Below are positions 17,543 to 27,600 of a stretch of DNA of 40,519 bases, piece by piece. This DNA is from Actinoplanes sandaracinus. GTDB taxonomy: Bacteria > Actinomycetota > Actinomycetes > Mycobacteriales > Micromonosporaceae. Both the position numbers and the translations under genes were made by a program. Within the stretch, counting starts at the first letter, position 1, and every line of letters starts with the position of its first letter. The DNA is taken from positions 1-40,519 of the forward strand of contig NZ_JASCTH010000049.1 in the NCBI RefSeq assembly GCF_030009775.1. Direction: 5' to 3'. The notes beneath the pieces are model-generated. The model saw only the letters and a list, made by a program, of their open reading frames with translations, was not told where the DNA came from and made no database searches.

Positions 17543-19267
17543 TCAGGCTGGCAGGGCGGCCGCCGGCACCACCTCCGGTGCCTCCGAGCGGGCCGCGTCG
17601 GCGGACTCGTCGTCCGGCTGTTCGTGGGCGGCGCGTTCGGCCCGCACCCGCGCGGTGTAGTGGGCCACCTCGCGTTCCACCTGCTCAGCTGTCCAGCCCA
17701 GCGGCTCAGCCATGAGCGCCGCGGCGGACCGGGCCGCTTGGAGACCCCGGTCGAAGGTCTCGATCGAGATGTGGGTGCGCCGTGTCAACACGTCCTCCAA
17801 GTGCCGGGCCCCCTCAGCGGTGACCGCGTAGAGCACCTCCACCCGCAGGTAGTCCTCCGCGCCCTCCATCGGCTCGGCCAGCGTCGGGTCATCGCGCAGC
17901 AGTTCCAACACCTCGTCGACGAGCGTGCCGTAGCGCCGCAGCAGGTGCTCCATCCGCTCGACGGACATGCCGTGCTGTTGTGCCAGCCCCTGGCGCTGGT
18001 TCCACCGGGCCACGTACCCGTCGGCGCCCAGCAGCGGCAGCCGGTCGGTGCAGGACGCGGGCAGTCCACCGCCGAGGCCGCGTACCGCCTGATCCACGGC
18101 GTCGCGGGCCATCACCCGGTAGGTGGTGTACTTGCCGCCCGCGACCACGACCAGGCCGGGCGCGGGGGTGGCCACGGAGTGTTCCCGCGACAGCTTGGCG
18201 GTCAGCGCCGACTCCCCGGACACCAGCGGGCGCAGCCCGGCGTACACGCCCTCCACGTCGTCGCGGGTCAGCGGGGTGGCAAGCACCGCGTTGACATGCT
18301 CAAGCAGGTAGTCGATGTCGCCGCTGGTCGCCGCGGGGTGGGCCTTGCTCAGGTCCCAGTCGGTGTCGGTGGTGCCGATCAGCCAGTGCCGTCCCCACGG
18401 AATGACGAACAGGACGCTCTTCTCGGTGCGCAGGATCAGCCCGGTCTCGGAGCGGATCCGGTCCCGCGGCACCACCAGGTGGATGCCCTTGGAGGCGCGC
18501 ACCTGGAAGTGCCCGTCCGCACCGATCAGGGCCTGGGTGTCGTCGGTCCAGACGCCGGTGGCGTTGATGACCTGCCGGGCCCGCACCTCGTACACCCGAT
18601 CGGTCTCCAGGTCGTGCACCCGCGCCCCGACCACCCGGGCACCGTCGCGCAGGAAGCCGACCACCTGGGCCCGGGAGACGGGGTGCGCGCCGTGCTGCGC
18701 GGCGGTGCGGACCAGGAAGGTCACCAGCCGGGCGTCGTCGACCTGGGCGTCGTAGTATTGCAGCGCACCGGTCAGCGCGTCCGGGCGCAGCGACGGGCAG
18801 GCCTGCAGCGCGCCGCGGCGACTCAGGTGCCGGTGGGCAGGCACACCGCGGGAGTTCCCGCTGGACAGGCTCATGGCGTCGTACAGCAGGACGCCGGCGC
18901 CTGCGTAGAGCCGCTCCCAGCCGCGGTGGCGCAGTGGGTAGAGGAAGGGCACCGGACGTACCAGGTGCGGGGCCAGCCGCTGCACGAGCAGACCGCGTTC
19001 GCGTAGGGCTTCCCGTACCAGCCCGAAGTCCAGCATCTCGAGGTAGCGCAGGCCGCCGTGGATCAGCTTGCTGGACCGGCTGGAGGTGCCGCTGGCCCAG
19101 TCGCGGGCCTCGACGAGTCCGACCGACAGACCACGGGTGACCGCGTCGAGTGCGCAACCGGCGCCGGTGACGCCGCCGCCGATCACCAGGACGTCCAGTT
19201 CATGGCCACTGCCGAGGACGGCCATGGACCGGTCGCGGGCGGCCGGTGACAGTGTTGCGGAGTGCAT
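17543..19267 (-). CDS. glpD: Glycerol-3-phosphate dehydrogenase (FAD-dependent, aerobic)
   Basis: A 574-residue flavoenzyme that oxidises sn-glycerol-3-phosphate to dihydroxyacetone phosphate at the inner face of the membrane and passes electrons to quinone. It has the FAD-binding strand LDVLVIGGGVTGAGCALDAV, then the family signature GTSSRSSKLIHGGLRYLE. It also has RAVPFLYPL-like VRPVPFLYP, the substrate region PWGRHWLIGTTDTDW, GLRPLV, and HSVATPAPGLVVVAGGKYTTYR. The C-terminal helical cap is complete, and length and order are normal for GlpD. ATG 19267 is used; an ATG 14 codons later, just before the FAD strand, is possible. It is the third gene of the glpF-glpK-glpD set. Confidence 0.95.
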   Translation of the reverse strand: MHSATLSPAARDRSMAVLGSGHELDVLVIGGGVTGAGCALDAVTRGLSVGLVEARDWASGTSSRSSKLIHGGLRYLEMLDFGLVREALRERGLLVQRLAPHLVRPVPFLYPLRHRGWERLYAGAGVLLYDAMSLSSGNSRGVPAHRHLSRRGALQACPSLRPDALTGALQYYDAQVDDARLVTFLVRTAAQHGAHPVSRAQVVGFLRDGARVVGARVHDLETDRVYEVRARQVINATGVWTDDTQALIGADGHFQVRASKGIHLVVPRDRIRSETGLILRTEKSVLFVIPWGRHWLIGTTDTDWDLSKAHPAATSGDIDYLLEHVNAVLATPLTRDDVEGVYAGLRPLVSGESALTAKLSREHSVATPAPGLVVVAGGKYTTYRVMARDAVDQAVRGLGGGLPASCTDRLPLLGADGYVARWNQRQGLAQQHGMSVERMEHLLRRYGTLVDEVLELLRDDPTLAEPMEGAEDYLRVEVLYAVTAEGARHLEDVLTRRTHISIETFDRGLQAARSAAALMAEPLGWTAEQVEREVAHYTARVRAERAAHEQPDDESADAARSEAPEVVPAAALPA

Positions 19268-19316
19268 CTGATTCTCGCTTTCGGGTCGGGCACCCCTGGG
19301 GCCGGCGCCGCTTGAT

Positions 19317-19353
19317 CCCGGACGGCCGGCGCGGGGGCCGCCGGCCGTCCGGG
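19317..19353 (-). promoter_or_regulatory. Strong hairpin between glpK and glpD
   Basis: Arms of 15 bp (19317-19331 and 19339-19353) pair perfectly around a seven-base loop. The hairpin begins about 20 bases after the glpK stop on the minus strand and ends 50 bases before the glpD start. It may act as a partial terminator or a 3' mRNA stabiliser, lowering or separating glpD expression from glpF-glpK. This is inferred from place and strength only. Confidence 0.6.
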
Positions 19354-19372
19354 TGTAGAGGGTGGGCGCGGG

Positions 19373-20890
19373 TCAGCCGACGTCGACCCAGTCGAGGGTC
19401 CGCTGCACGGCCTTCTGCCACCCGGCGTAGCCCTTCTGGCGCCGCTCCGAGGACCAGGACGGCTGCCAGCGCTGGCTCTCGTTCCAGTTCTCCCGCAGCT
19501 CATCGGTGTTCTTCCAGAACCCCACGGCCAGGCCGGCCGCGTACGCCGCGCCCAGCGCCGTGGTCTCCGCGACCACCGGCCGGCTCACCGGCACGCCGAG
19601 GATGTCCGCCTGCAACTGCATGCACAGATCGTTGGCGGTGACCCCGCCGTCCACCTTCAGGGTTTCCAGGTGTACGCCGGAGTCCTGCTCCATCGCCTCG
19701 ACAACGTCGCGGCTCTGGTAGCAGATGGACTCCAGGGTGGCCCGGGCGATGTGGGCGTTGGTGTGATAGCGGGACAACCCGACGATCGCGCCCCGGGCAT
19801 CGGAGCGCCAATAGGGCGCGAAGAGCCCCGAGAACGCGGGCACGAAGTACGCGCCGTCGGTGTCCTCGACCTGCCGGGCCAGGGTCTCGCTCTGCGACGC
19901 GCCGCTGATGATGCCGAGCTGGTCGCGTAGCCACTGCACCGCCGAGCCGGTGACCGCGATCGACCCCTCCAGGGCGAACACGGGCGCGTCGTCGCCGAAC
20001 TGGTAGCACACCGTGGTGAGTAGGCCCGCCTTGGACCGGACGATCTCGTGGCCCGTGTTGAGCAGCATGAAGTTGCCGGTGCCGTAGGTGTTCTTCGCCT
20101 CGCCGGGGGCGAAGCAGACCTGCCCCACTGTGGCGGCCTGCTGGTCGCCGAGGTCGCCGGTGATCGGTACCGCGCCGGCGAAGGGGCCGTGCGGCACGGT
20201 GCTGCCGTACGAACGGGGGTCGGACGACGGGCGGATCTTCGGCAGCATGTTCCGCGGGATGTCGAAGAACGACAGCAGTTCGTCGTCCCAGTCCAGCGTC
20301 TCCAGGTTCATCAGCATGGTGCGGCTGGCGTTGGTCGGATCGGTGACGTGCACGCCGCCCTGGGTGCCGCCGGTGAGGTTCCACAGCAGCCACGTGTCGG
20401 TGTTGCCGAAGACCGCCTCGCCCCGCTCGGCGGCCTCGCGGACCCCGTCGACGTTCTCCAGGATCCACTGGATCTTTCCCGCGGAGAAGTACGTGGCCGG
20501 TGGCAGTCCGGCCTTGCGCCGGATGACGTCGCCCTTGCCCTCGCGCTCCAGGGCCGAGGCGATGCGGTCGGTGCGGGTGTCCTGCCAGACGATGGCGTTG
20601 TAGTAGGGCCGGCCGGTGTTGCGGTTCCACACCACGGTGGTCTCGCGCTGGTTGGTGATGCCCAGCGCGGCCAGGTCGGACGCGGACAGGCCGCGGGCGT
20701 TCATCGCGGTCTGGACGACCGCGGAGGTCCGCTCCCAGATCTCCACCGGGTTGTGCTCGACCCAGCCCGCGCGCGGCAGGATCTGCTCGTGTTCGAGCTG
20801 GTGGCGGGCCACCTCGTTGCCGCCGTGGTCGAAGATCATGAATCGGGTGCTGGTGGTGCCTTGGTCCACGGCGCCAACGAAGTCAGCCAT
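19373..20890 (-). CDS. glpK: Glycerol kinase (first copy)
   Basis: A 505-residue FGGY-family kinase that phosphorylates glycerol at the 3-position with ATP. Seen in order: DQGTTSTRFMIFD at the N-terminus, GWVEHNPVEIW, the glycerol-binding GITNQRETT and WQDTRT, NASRTMLMN, the second-domain GDLGDQQAA, NTYGTGNFML, and the FGGY C-terminal signature region DGGVTANDLCMQLQADIL. Length is normal. It lies 45 bp downstream of glpF, so these two are surely one transcript, and upstream of glpD. The paralogue at 22772 shares the motifs but differs in many core residues, so the two copies are not a recent duplication. Confidence 0.96.
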   Translation of the reverse strand: MADFVGAVDQGTTSTRFMIFDHGGNEVARHQLEHEQILPRAGWVEHNPVEIWERTSAVVQTAMNARGLSASDLAALGITNQRETTVVWNRNTGRPYYNAIVWQDTRTDRIASALEREGKGDVIRRKAGLPPATYFSAGKIQWILENVDGVREAAERGEAVFGNTDTWLLWNLTGGTQGGVHVTDPTNASRTMLMNLETLDWDDELLSFFDIPRNMLPKIRPSSDPRSYGSTVPHGPFAGAVPITGDLGDQQAATVGQVCFAPGEAKNTYGTGNFMLLNTGHEIVRSKAGLLTTVCYQFGDDAPVFALEGSIAVTGSAVQWLRDQLGIISGASQSETLARQVEDTDGAYFVPAFSGLFAPYWRSDARGAIVGLSRYHTNAHIARATLESICYQSRDVVEAMEQDSGVHLETLKVDGGVTANDLCMQLQADILGVPVSRPVVAETTALGAAYAAGLAVGFWKNTDELRENWNESQRWQPSWSSERRQKGYAGWQKAVQRTLDWVDVG

Positions 20891-20935
20891 GCGGGTCTCC
20901 TAGGTGAAGGATGCGGGTGGGGTAGGCGACGGAGG

Positions 20936-21766
20936 TCAGGCCCGGGCGGGCTCGACCGCGGGCTCGGGACGCTCGGTGGCGAGCGCTCCGGGCTCGGGTG
21001 CTTCCTCGCTGGGCAGGAAGCGGCCGATCGTCAGCTCGTAGAGTCCGGCGCCGATCACCCCGCCGACCAGCGGGCCGACGATAGGCACCCAGAAGTACGG
21101 GTAGCCGCCGGCATCCTGGAACGCCGTCTCGTAACCGGTCAGGAACGAGGCCAGGCGGGGTCCGAAGTCCCGGGCCGGGTTGATGGCGTAACCGGCGTTG
21201 ACGGCGAACGCCATGCCGATGGCGACCACGATGAGGCCGACGATCAGCGGCGCCATGTTGGCGCCCGGCAGCGAGTTGCGGGCGTCGGTGACGGCCAGGA
21301 TGAGGAACAGCAACAGGGCGGTGCCGATGATCTGGTCGCGCAGCGCGCCCCACTCGGTGACACCGGCGCCGGGCAGGGTGGAGAAGACCCCCTGGCTCTT
21401 GCTCGTGAAGCCCGGGTCGAAGCGGGACAGCACCTCGCTGTAGTTCCACCGGATGATCAGGGCGGCGACGAACGCTCCGGCGGTCTGGGCCAGCGCGTAC
21501 GGCAGCACCTTGCGCCACTCGAAGCCCTTGAAGACGGCCAGGGCAAGGGTGACGGCCGGATTGAGGTGCGCGCCGCTGATCCGGCCCGCCACGTACACGC
21601 CCAGGGTGACGCCCAGGCCCCAGGCCCACGCGATGCTGTCGAACTCGCCGGTGCCGCCGGCGACCACCTGGGCCACCACGCCGACGCCGAACAGGATGAT
21701 GACGGCGGTACCGGCGAATTCGGCGACTAATTCACCGACCAGCCCGGGAACCCTCGGTAGGGTCAT
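20936..21766 (-). CDS. glpF: Glycerol uptake facilitator (aquaglyceroporin)
   Basis: A 276-residue channel of the MIP family for passive glycerol entry. Both NPA half-helices are present (GAHLNPAVTLALAV and GYAINPARDFGPRL). The aspartate after NPAR marks the glycerol-conducting subgroup rather than water-specific aquaporins. About six membrane segments can be traced, and the N-terminus begins LVGELVAEFAGTAVIILFGVGVVAQ. The ATG at 21766 has AAGGAGG eight bases upstream; the open frame continues upstream, but the ribosome site decides. The hydrophilic C-terminus (SEEAPEPGALATERPEPAVEPARA) is longer than usual. It is the first gene of the catabolic operon, transcribed away from the IclR regulator. 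Confidence 0.95.
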   Translation of the reverse strand: MTLPRVPGLVGELVAEFAGTAVIILFGVGVVAQVVAGGTGEFDSIAWAWGLGVTLGVYVAGRISGAHLNPAVTLALAVFKGFEWRKVLPYALAQTAGAFVAALIIRWNYSEVLSRFDPGFTSKSQGVFSTLPGAGVTEWGALRDQIIGTALLLFLILAVTDARNSLPGANMAPLIVGLIVVAIGMAFAVNAGYAINPARDFGPRLASFLTGYETAFQDAGGYPYFWVPIVGPLVGGVIGAGLYELTIGRFLPSEEAPEPGALATERPEPAVEPARA

Positions 21767-21864
21767 GATTCCTCCTTGTATTGGGAGCAGCCCTCGGCGT
21801 CGGGGCAGAGAAACGGATTGCCCGAAGTCAGTGGCGCCGCGGTCGCGTTTTGTTACCGTGCGGC

Positions 21865-21881
21865 GAAACGTTAGAAACGTC
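21865..21881. promoter_or_regulatory. Candidate operator in the glpF/IclR divergent gap
   Basis: Two nearly identical octamers, GAAACGTT and GAAACGTC, lie nine bases apart in the 194-bp gap between glpF and the regulator gene. A tandem repeat in this place is a natural site for the IclR-type protein to control both directions. No binding data; the call rests on symmetry of place only. Confidence 0.35.
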
Positions 21882-21960
21882 ACCGACACAGGTCAACGAA
21901 CCCCAGTCGACAATGTCGAACACTGTTGCGTCGGCCGGATCGCCGTTACCATCCCGCTTC

Positions 21961-22728
21961 ATGCCTGGTCAGGTGCAGTCCATCGCACGCGCCGCGGCGA
22001 TGCTTCGCTTGCTGGCCAACAGTTCCGGCCGTCTCGGCATCGGCGAGATCGCCCGGTCCCTCGACCTGCCGAAGGGCACCGCGCACGGCATCGTGCGCAC
22101 CCTGCAGGACGTGGGCTTCGTCGAACAGGACAAGACGTCCGGTAAATATCAGTTGGGTGCTGCCTTGCTGCACCTGGGCACCAGCTACCTCGACATCAAC
22201 GAACTACGGTCCCGCTCCATCAACTGGGCCGACCCGCTGGCCGTACGCAGTGGGCAAGCCGTGCGCATCGGCACCCTGTTGGAAGGCAAGGTGCTGGTGG
22301 TGCACCACGTCTTCCGCCCCGACGACACCCTGCAGACCCTCGACGTGGGCACGCTGCTCCCGCCGCACGCGACCGCGCTCGGCAAGGTGCTGCTCGCCTA
22401 CGACGGCGCCGCGGCCAGCGCGGTCATGCAGGGCGGGCCCGAGCCCTACACCCGCCGCACGCTGGTGACCGCACGAGCCCTCGCCAAGGCCCTCGCCGAG
22501 ATCCGCGACAACGGCTGGGGTGCCGAGGTCGAGGAGATGACCCCCGGGGAGGCCGGCATCGCCGCGCCGATCCGAGGCTACGGCGGACTGGTCGTCGGCG
22601 CGATCGGGCTCTCCGGTCCGGTCGACCAGGTCTGCACCGCCCAAGGCAGCCCTCGGCCGGCCTTGGTGGCGCACGTTCGCGATGCCGCACGTGCCGTTTC
22701 CCGAGACCTCGGGGGAGCGCGCTGGTGA
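21961..22728 (+). CDS. IclR-family regulator of glycerol use
   Basis: A protein of about 255 residues with an IclR-type winged helix at its start (QSIARAAAMLRLLANSSGRLGIGEIARSL, then KGTAHGIVRTLQDVGFVEQD) and the IclR effector domain (VRIGTLLEGKVLVVHHV, LPPHATALGKVLLAY, VEEMTPGEAGIAAPI, GAIGLSGP). It resembles Streptomyces GylR, which represses glycerol genes until glycerol-3-phosphate is present; that function here is inferred from place between glpF and a glycerol kinase. No clear ribosome site exists at ATG 21961. An ATG at 21913 would add 16 residues (SNTVASAGSPLPSRF) and is possible. The next gene starts 43 bp later. Confidence 0.9.
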   Translation: MPGQVQSIARAAAMLRLLANSSGRLGIGEIARSLDLPKGTAHGIVRTLQDVGFVEQDKTSGKYQLGAALLHLGTSYLDINELRSRSINWADPLAVRSGQAVRIGTLLEGKVLVVHHVFRPDDTLQTLDVGTLLPPHATALGKVLLAYDGAAASAVMQGGPEPYTRRTLVTARALAKALAEIRDNGWGAEVEEMTPGEAGIAAPIRGYGGLVVGAIGLSGPVDQVCTAQGSPRPALVAHVRDAARAVSRDLGGARW

Positions 22729-22771
22729 GCCGTCCGGCCGCTTCCCTCTTCCCGTCAGACGAGGACGCACC

Positions 22772-24289
22772 ATGAGCGAAAGCTACGTCGTCTCCATCGA
22801 CCAAGGAACCACCTCGACCCGGTGCATCGTGTTCGACCGGCGGGGCAATCTTGTCGCGGTGGCCCAGCGTGAACACCGTCAGCACTTCCCCCGCCCCGGC
22901 TGGGTCGAGCACGACGGCCTGGAGATCTGGCGCAACGTCAGCAAGGTCGTGCCGCGGGCCCTGTCCCAGGCTGGCATCGGCGCCGACGAGGTGGCTGCGA
23001 TCGGTATCGCCAACCAGCGGGAAACGACGTTGGTGTGGGACCGGCGCACCGGCGTGCCGGTGGCCCCCGCCATCATCTGGCAGGACACCCGCACCGACAC
23101 CCTGGTGGAGACGCTTGCCTCGGCACCTGGGGCCGAGGACGTGCAACGCCGCTGCGGGCTGCCCATGGCCACGTACTTCTCCGGGCCCAAGTTGCGCTGG
23201 CTGCTCAACGCCACGCCCGGGCTGTACGAGCGGGCCGAGCGCGGCGAGGTGTTGTTCGGCACCATGGAGACCTGGCTGATCTGGAACCTGACCGGCGGTC
23301 CCGACGGCGGGCTGCACATCACGGACGTCACCAACGCCAGCCGGACCATGCTGATGGACCTGCACAGCCTGCGCTGGCACCCCGACTCGCTGGCATTCTT
23401 CGGCATCCCGGCGGCGATGTTGCCCGAGATCCGTTCCTCCTCCGAGGTGTACGGCACCGCGACCGCCGTCCTGCCCGGCGTGCGCATCGCCGCCGCCCTC
23501 GGCGACCAGCAGGCCGCCCTGTTCGGCCAGACCTGCTTCGCCCCCGGGGACGCGAAGTGCACCTACGGCACAGGCAGCTTCCTGCTGCTCAACACCGGCA
23601 CCAAGGCGGTGCACTCCACGCACGGCCTGCTCACCACCGTCGGCTACCAGATCGCCGGCCAGCCCGCCGTGTACGCCTTGGAAGGCTCCGTCGCGATCAC
23701 CGGTTCCCTGGTGCAGTGGTTCCGCGATCAGTTGGGACTCATCTCCAGCGCCCCGGAGATCGAGACCCTTGCCCGCACCGTGGCGGACAACGGCGGCTGC
23801 TACATCGTGCCGGCCTTCTCCGGGCTGTTCGCCCCGCACTGGCGCGCCGAGGCGCGCGGGGTGATCGTCGGGCTCACCTCGTACATCAACAAGGGACACC
23901 TGGCCCGGGCGGTGCTGGAGGCCACCGGCTGGCAGACCCGCGAGGTGGTCGACGCCATGAACGCCGACTCCGGCCTGGCGCTGACCGCGCTGCGTGTCGA
24001 CGGCGGGATGACCGCCAACAACCTGCTCATGCAGTTCGTCGCCGACGTGCTCGACGTGCCGGTGGTGCGCCCCATGGTCGCCGAGACGGTCTCCCTCGGC
24101 GCCGCGTACGCGGCCGGGCTGGCCGTCGGGTTCTGGCCCGACCTCGAAGGCTTGCGCCGGAACTGGCACCGGGCCGCCCAGTGGGTGCCGCAGATGGACG
24201 ACCGGCACCGGGCCGAGGAGCACGAGAACTGGCAGCGGGCGGTGGAACACACGTTCGGCTGGATCAAGTCGGACGTTCGGACCGACTGA
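22772..24289 (+). CDS. glpK2: Glycerol kinase (second copy)
   Basis: A 505-residue FGGY kinase with the same motif set as the other copy: SIDQGTTSTRCIVFD, GWVEHDGLEIW, NQRETTLVWD, WQDTRTD, NASRTMLMD, ALGDQQAALFGQ, CTYGTGSFLLLNTG and DGGMTANNLLMQF. All catalytic positions I can check are kept, so it should be active. It differs from the first kinase throughout the variable parts, including the region after SSEV, where it is shorter. It is on the same strand as the IclR gene, 43 bp after it, with GAGGA before its ATG, so regulator and kinase may be co-transcribed. It could serve a second substrate or a different growth phase. Confidence 0.94.
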   Translation: MSESYVVSIDQGTTSTRCIVFDRRGNLVAVAQREHRQHFPRPGWVEHDGLEIWRNVSKVVPRALSQAGIGADEVAAIGIANQRETTLVWDRRTGVPVAPAIIWQDTRTDTLVETLASAPGAEDVQRRCGLPMATYFSGPKLRWLLNATPGLYERAERGEVLFGTMETWLIWNLTGGPDGGLHITDVTNASRTMLMDLHSLRWHPDSLAFFGIPAAMLPEIRSSSEVYGTATAVLPGVRIAAALGDQQAALFGQTCFAPGDAKCTYGTGSFLLLNTGTKAVHSTHGLLTTVGYQIAGQPAVYALEGSVAITGSLVQWFRDQLGLISSAPEIETLARTVADNGGCYIVPAFSGLFAPHWRAEARGVIVGLTSYINKGHLARAVLEATGWQTREVVDAMNADSGLALTALRVDGGMTANNLLMQFVADVLDVPVVRPMVAETVSLGAAYAAGLAVGFWPDLEGLRRNWHRAAQWVPQMDDRHRAEEHENWQRAVEHTFGWIKSDVRTD

Positions 24290-24684
24290 CGCTGATCCCG
24301 CGACCAGCCGGCGCCTTGAACACCACGGGAATCCAGACGACGGAACGACCTGGTTTCCGCGCGACCGGGGTTGGTCGTTGCCGCAGCACGGGCCGGGGCC
24401 GGTTGCCTCGATGGTGAGACCGAACTCGACGGCGAGGTCGTCGTAGTAGGCGGCCCATTCGGCGGGGCGTTCCTGTGTTCGTGTTGGTGGTCTCCTCGTC
24501 CCTCGCCTGCCGGCAATGCCCGTAGCGGTGTTTGTGCGAGTGATCGTGGCGAGGGTTAACCGCATCACTGCGAATGGGAACGTTTTGCGGGGTGTTGTAC
24601 GGTCCACGGGTCACTGTGGTCGAACGTAAAGTTTCGGCCTGATTTGGGGCGTACGCGCCTGGCGACAAACGGTAGGAGTAGCTG
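24290..24684. other. Intergenic region with a possible gene relic
   Basis: No intact gene. On the minus strand at about 24420-24520, a protein-like stretch ERPAEWAAYYDDLAVEFGL, TIEATGPGPCCGNDQP appears without a credible start or end. It may be a relic. The last part is the leader of the RHS gene, with AGGAG about seven bases before ATG 24685. Confidence 0.35.
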
Positions 24685-27600
24685 ATGCCGCGGCCGAGCG
24701 ACTGGTGGGTACTCGACCTGGAGTCCGATCCGAGTCCCGGTCAGCCGGCGAATCTGGTCACCACCGGCAATCGCCTCCTCGACTTCGCCGACGACGCGCG
24801 GCGCGCCCGGCAGGCGGTGGACTCGTTGCAGGGCGACGGGGCGGTCCTGACCTGGATCGGTCAGTCCGGCGACGCGTTCCGTGAGCAGTTCGGCGAACTC
24901 CCCGAGCAGTTGCGCAAGGTGCACGACTCACATCGCATGGCGGGTGACGCGCTGCTCGCCTTCGCGCCCAAACTGGAGAATGCCCAGGCCATGGCCGACC
25001 GGGCGCTGGCCGACGGGCGTGCGGCGCGCGAGCAGTTGAGCGGGCTGACCGGTCAGCTCCAACTGGCGCAGGGTGACGCGGCGACGATCGGACGGCAGGC
25101 GACGGCCCTGCAACAGCACACCGATCCCGATCCCGAGCAGATCAAGCAGGCGGTTCGCGACGCCGAGACGGCCAAGCAGCGGCTGTCCGATGTGCAGGGC
25201 CGGGTGGCTACCGCGGAGCAGGCGCTGAACGCGGCGAAGTCGCTGGCCGACCAGGCCCGGCAGTTGCGCGACGGCGCCGCGCGGGAGTGCCGGCGGGAGA
25301 TCGCCGAGGCCTCCGACGCCGGTATCCAGCCGAGATCCTTCTGGGACAAGCTGGGCGAGTTCCTCAAAGGACTGTGGGACGTCATCTGCGAGGTGGCCAA
25401 GTGGGTGGCCCTGATCGCCGGCATCATCGCGATAATCATCGGCGGGCCGCTGGCCTGGATCGCGCTGGCGGCGGGTGCGATTCTGCTGATCAAAGCGATA
25501 GTCGACTTCGCCCAGGGTAAAGGGAGCATCACCGACCTGATCTTCGCGGTCCTCGGGATCATCCCCGGGGTGCGCGGCCTGACCTCGCTTTCCCGGCTGT
25601 CCACGCTCTACAAGGCCGGTGGCTTCAAGGCGATCGCGCAGGCGGCCCTGACGTCGATGCGCAACACCGTACGCGGCCTCGCCAACGCCGTCACCAACGC
25701 GGCCCGCGGCGTCGTCAACGTGGTCAAGTCCGGCTTCAACAAGCTGGTCAACAAGATCAACACGGTGCCGGTCAACACCTCGAAACGGTCGTTCGAGATC
25801 CCGGCCTGCGGTGACCCGGTCGACATCAGCACCGGCCGGGTGTTCCTGCCCGAGACCGATCTCGATCTGCCGGGATCGCCACCGCTGCTTCTGGAACGCA
25901 CCCACCGCTCCGACTATCGGGCCGGCCGGCTGTTCGGGGTGTCCTGGGCGTCGACGCTGGACCAGCGGATCGTGGTGGAACCCGACGCCGTTCATCTGCT
26001 CGCGGCGGACGGGACGCTGCTGACCTACCCGGTGCCCGGCGCCGAAGGCCCGGTCGTGCCCCGGCACGGCCGCAGCCTGCCACTGCGCCGAGCCGGTGAT
26101 GGATTCGTCGTCACCGATCCGGCTACCGGCGCCTCTCTGCTGTTCGCCGCGCCCGAGACGGAAGCGGAGCCGGAGTTGGCCGGCCCGGTGCTGCCGGCCA
26201 CCGTGCTGGATTCGGCCGATGCGGAGCCGGCCCGGTCTGCGGCGCTGGTCGCGATCGTCGACCGGGACGGCGGGCGGATCGAGGTGGTCCGCGACGACGT
26301 GGGCCTGCCGGTCGAGGTTCGGCACGGCGACGGCCGGCGGGTCACCGTGACCACCGAGAACGGGCGGGTCACGGCACTGCATCTGATCCCGGCCGGGGAC
26401 GGTGCGCCGGTGCTGCTGCGGACCTTCAGCTACGTGGACGGGCATCTCGCCGCGGTCGCCGGGGCGTCCGGGCAGCCCATGCGGTTCAGCTACGACGCCG
26501 ACGGCCGGATGATCCGGTGGGACGACAGCAACGGCCAGTGGTACGCGTACCGGTACGACGCGGACGGCCGGTGTGTGCTTGGCGAGGGCCGTGACGGGTA
26601 CTTCGGCTACCGCTTCGCCTACGAGCCGGAACAACGCCGGACCAGCGCCATGGACTCGCTCGGGCACACCACGGTCTACGAGCTCAACGAGGACCTGCAG
26701 GTGGTCGCGGAGACCGATCCGCTCGGCAACACCACGCGCAGCGAGTGGGACACACAGCACCGGCTGCTGTCGCGTACCGATCCGCTCGGCCGCACCACCC
26801 GATTCCTCTACCACCCCGACGGCAGCCTGGACGCCGTGGTGCGGCCCGACGGCAGCCACGCGAGGATCACTTATCGGGGCCGGCGGGTCGCGGCGGTCAC
26901 GGTGACCGACGACGACGGGCGCGTGTGGCGGCGCGACTACGGTCCGGCCGAGTCACCCGATCCCTTCACCGATCCGCTCGGCGTCGACCAGCGGATGGGC
27001 CGTCAGGAGCAGGCCGACGACCGGCCGCGGATCGCCGCGACGACCGTACCGGAAGCGGTGCCCGGCCCGGCTGCACCGGATTCTCAGCGGATGCGCATCG
27101 GCGGCCTCAGTCCCGCCGTGACGGTGCTGGCCCGCGATGATCACGGCCGCGCCAGCGTGCTCGGTGACACCGCCGGCTGGCAGCTCTCCCGCGGCTGGAC
27201 GGCTGACGGTGAGCCGGCCTGGCAGATGAATCAGGCGGGCGAGCGCGACCAGTGGCAGTACGACGCCGAAGGCAACCAGACCGCGTACACCGACGCGCTG
27301 AACCGCACCACCCGCACCGAGTACGGGTCGTTCGACCTGGTGGTGGCCACGGTGAGCCCGACCGGCGCCCGGACCACCTACGACTACGACGCCGAGCTGC
27401 GGCTGACCCGGGTCACCGATCCGGCGGGACGGCGCTGGCACTATGAGTATGACGCCGCGGGCCGACTGGTACGCGAAGCCGACTTCGACGGCCGGGCCAG
27501 CGACTACACGTACGATCCGGCCGGCCAACTGGTCCGCATGGTCAACGCCGCCGGGGAGAGTGTCGATTTCGAGTACGACCTGCTCGGCAACCTCGTCGGC

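Noticed and set aside
20048..21730. A 560-residue open frame on the plus strand opposite glpK and glpF
   Set aside because: It lies wholly antisense to two certain genes and has the Gly/Val/Arg/Asp-rich make-up of a mirror frame.
22424..24607. A 727-residue minus-strand open frame opposite glpK2
   Set aside because: Antisense shadow of a certain kinase gene; only its first part near 24.4-24.5 kb lies outside, and that is reported as a possible relic.
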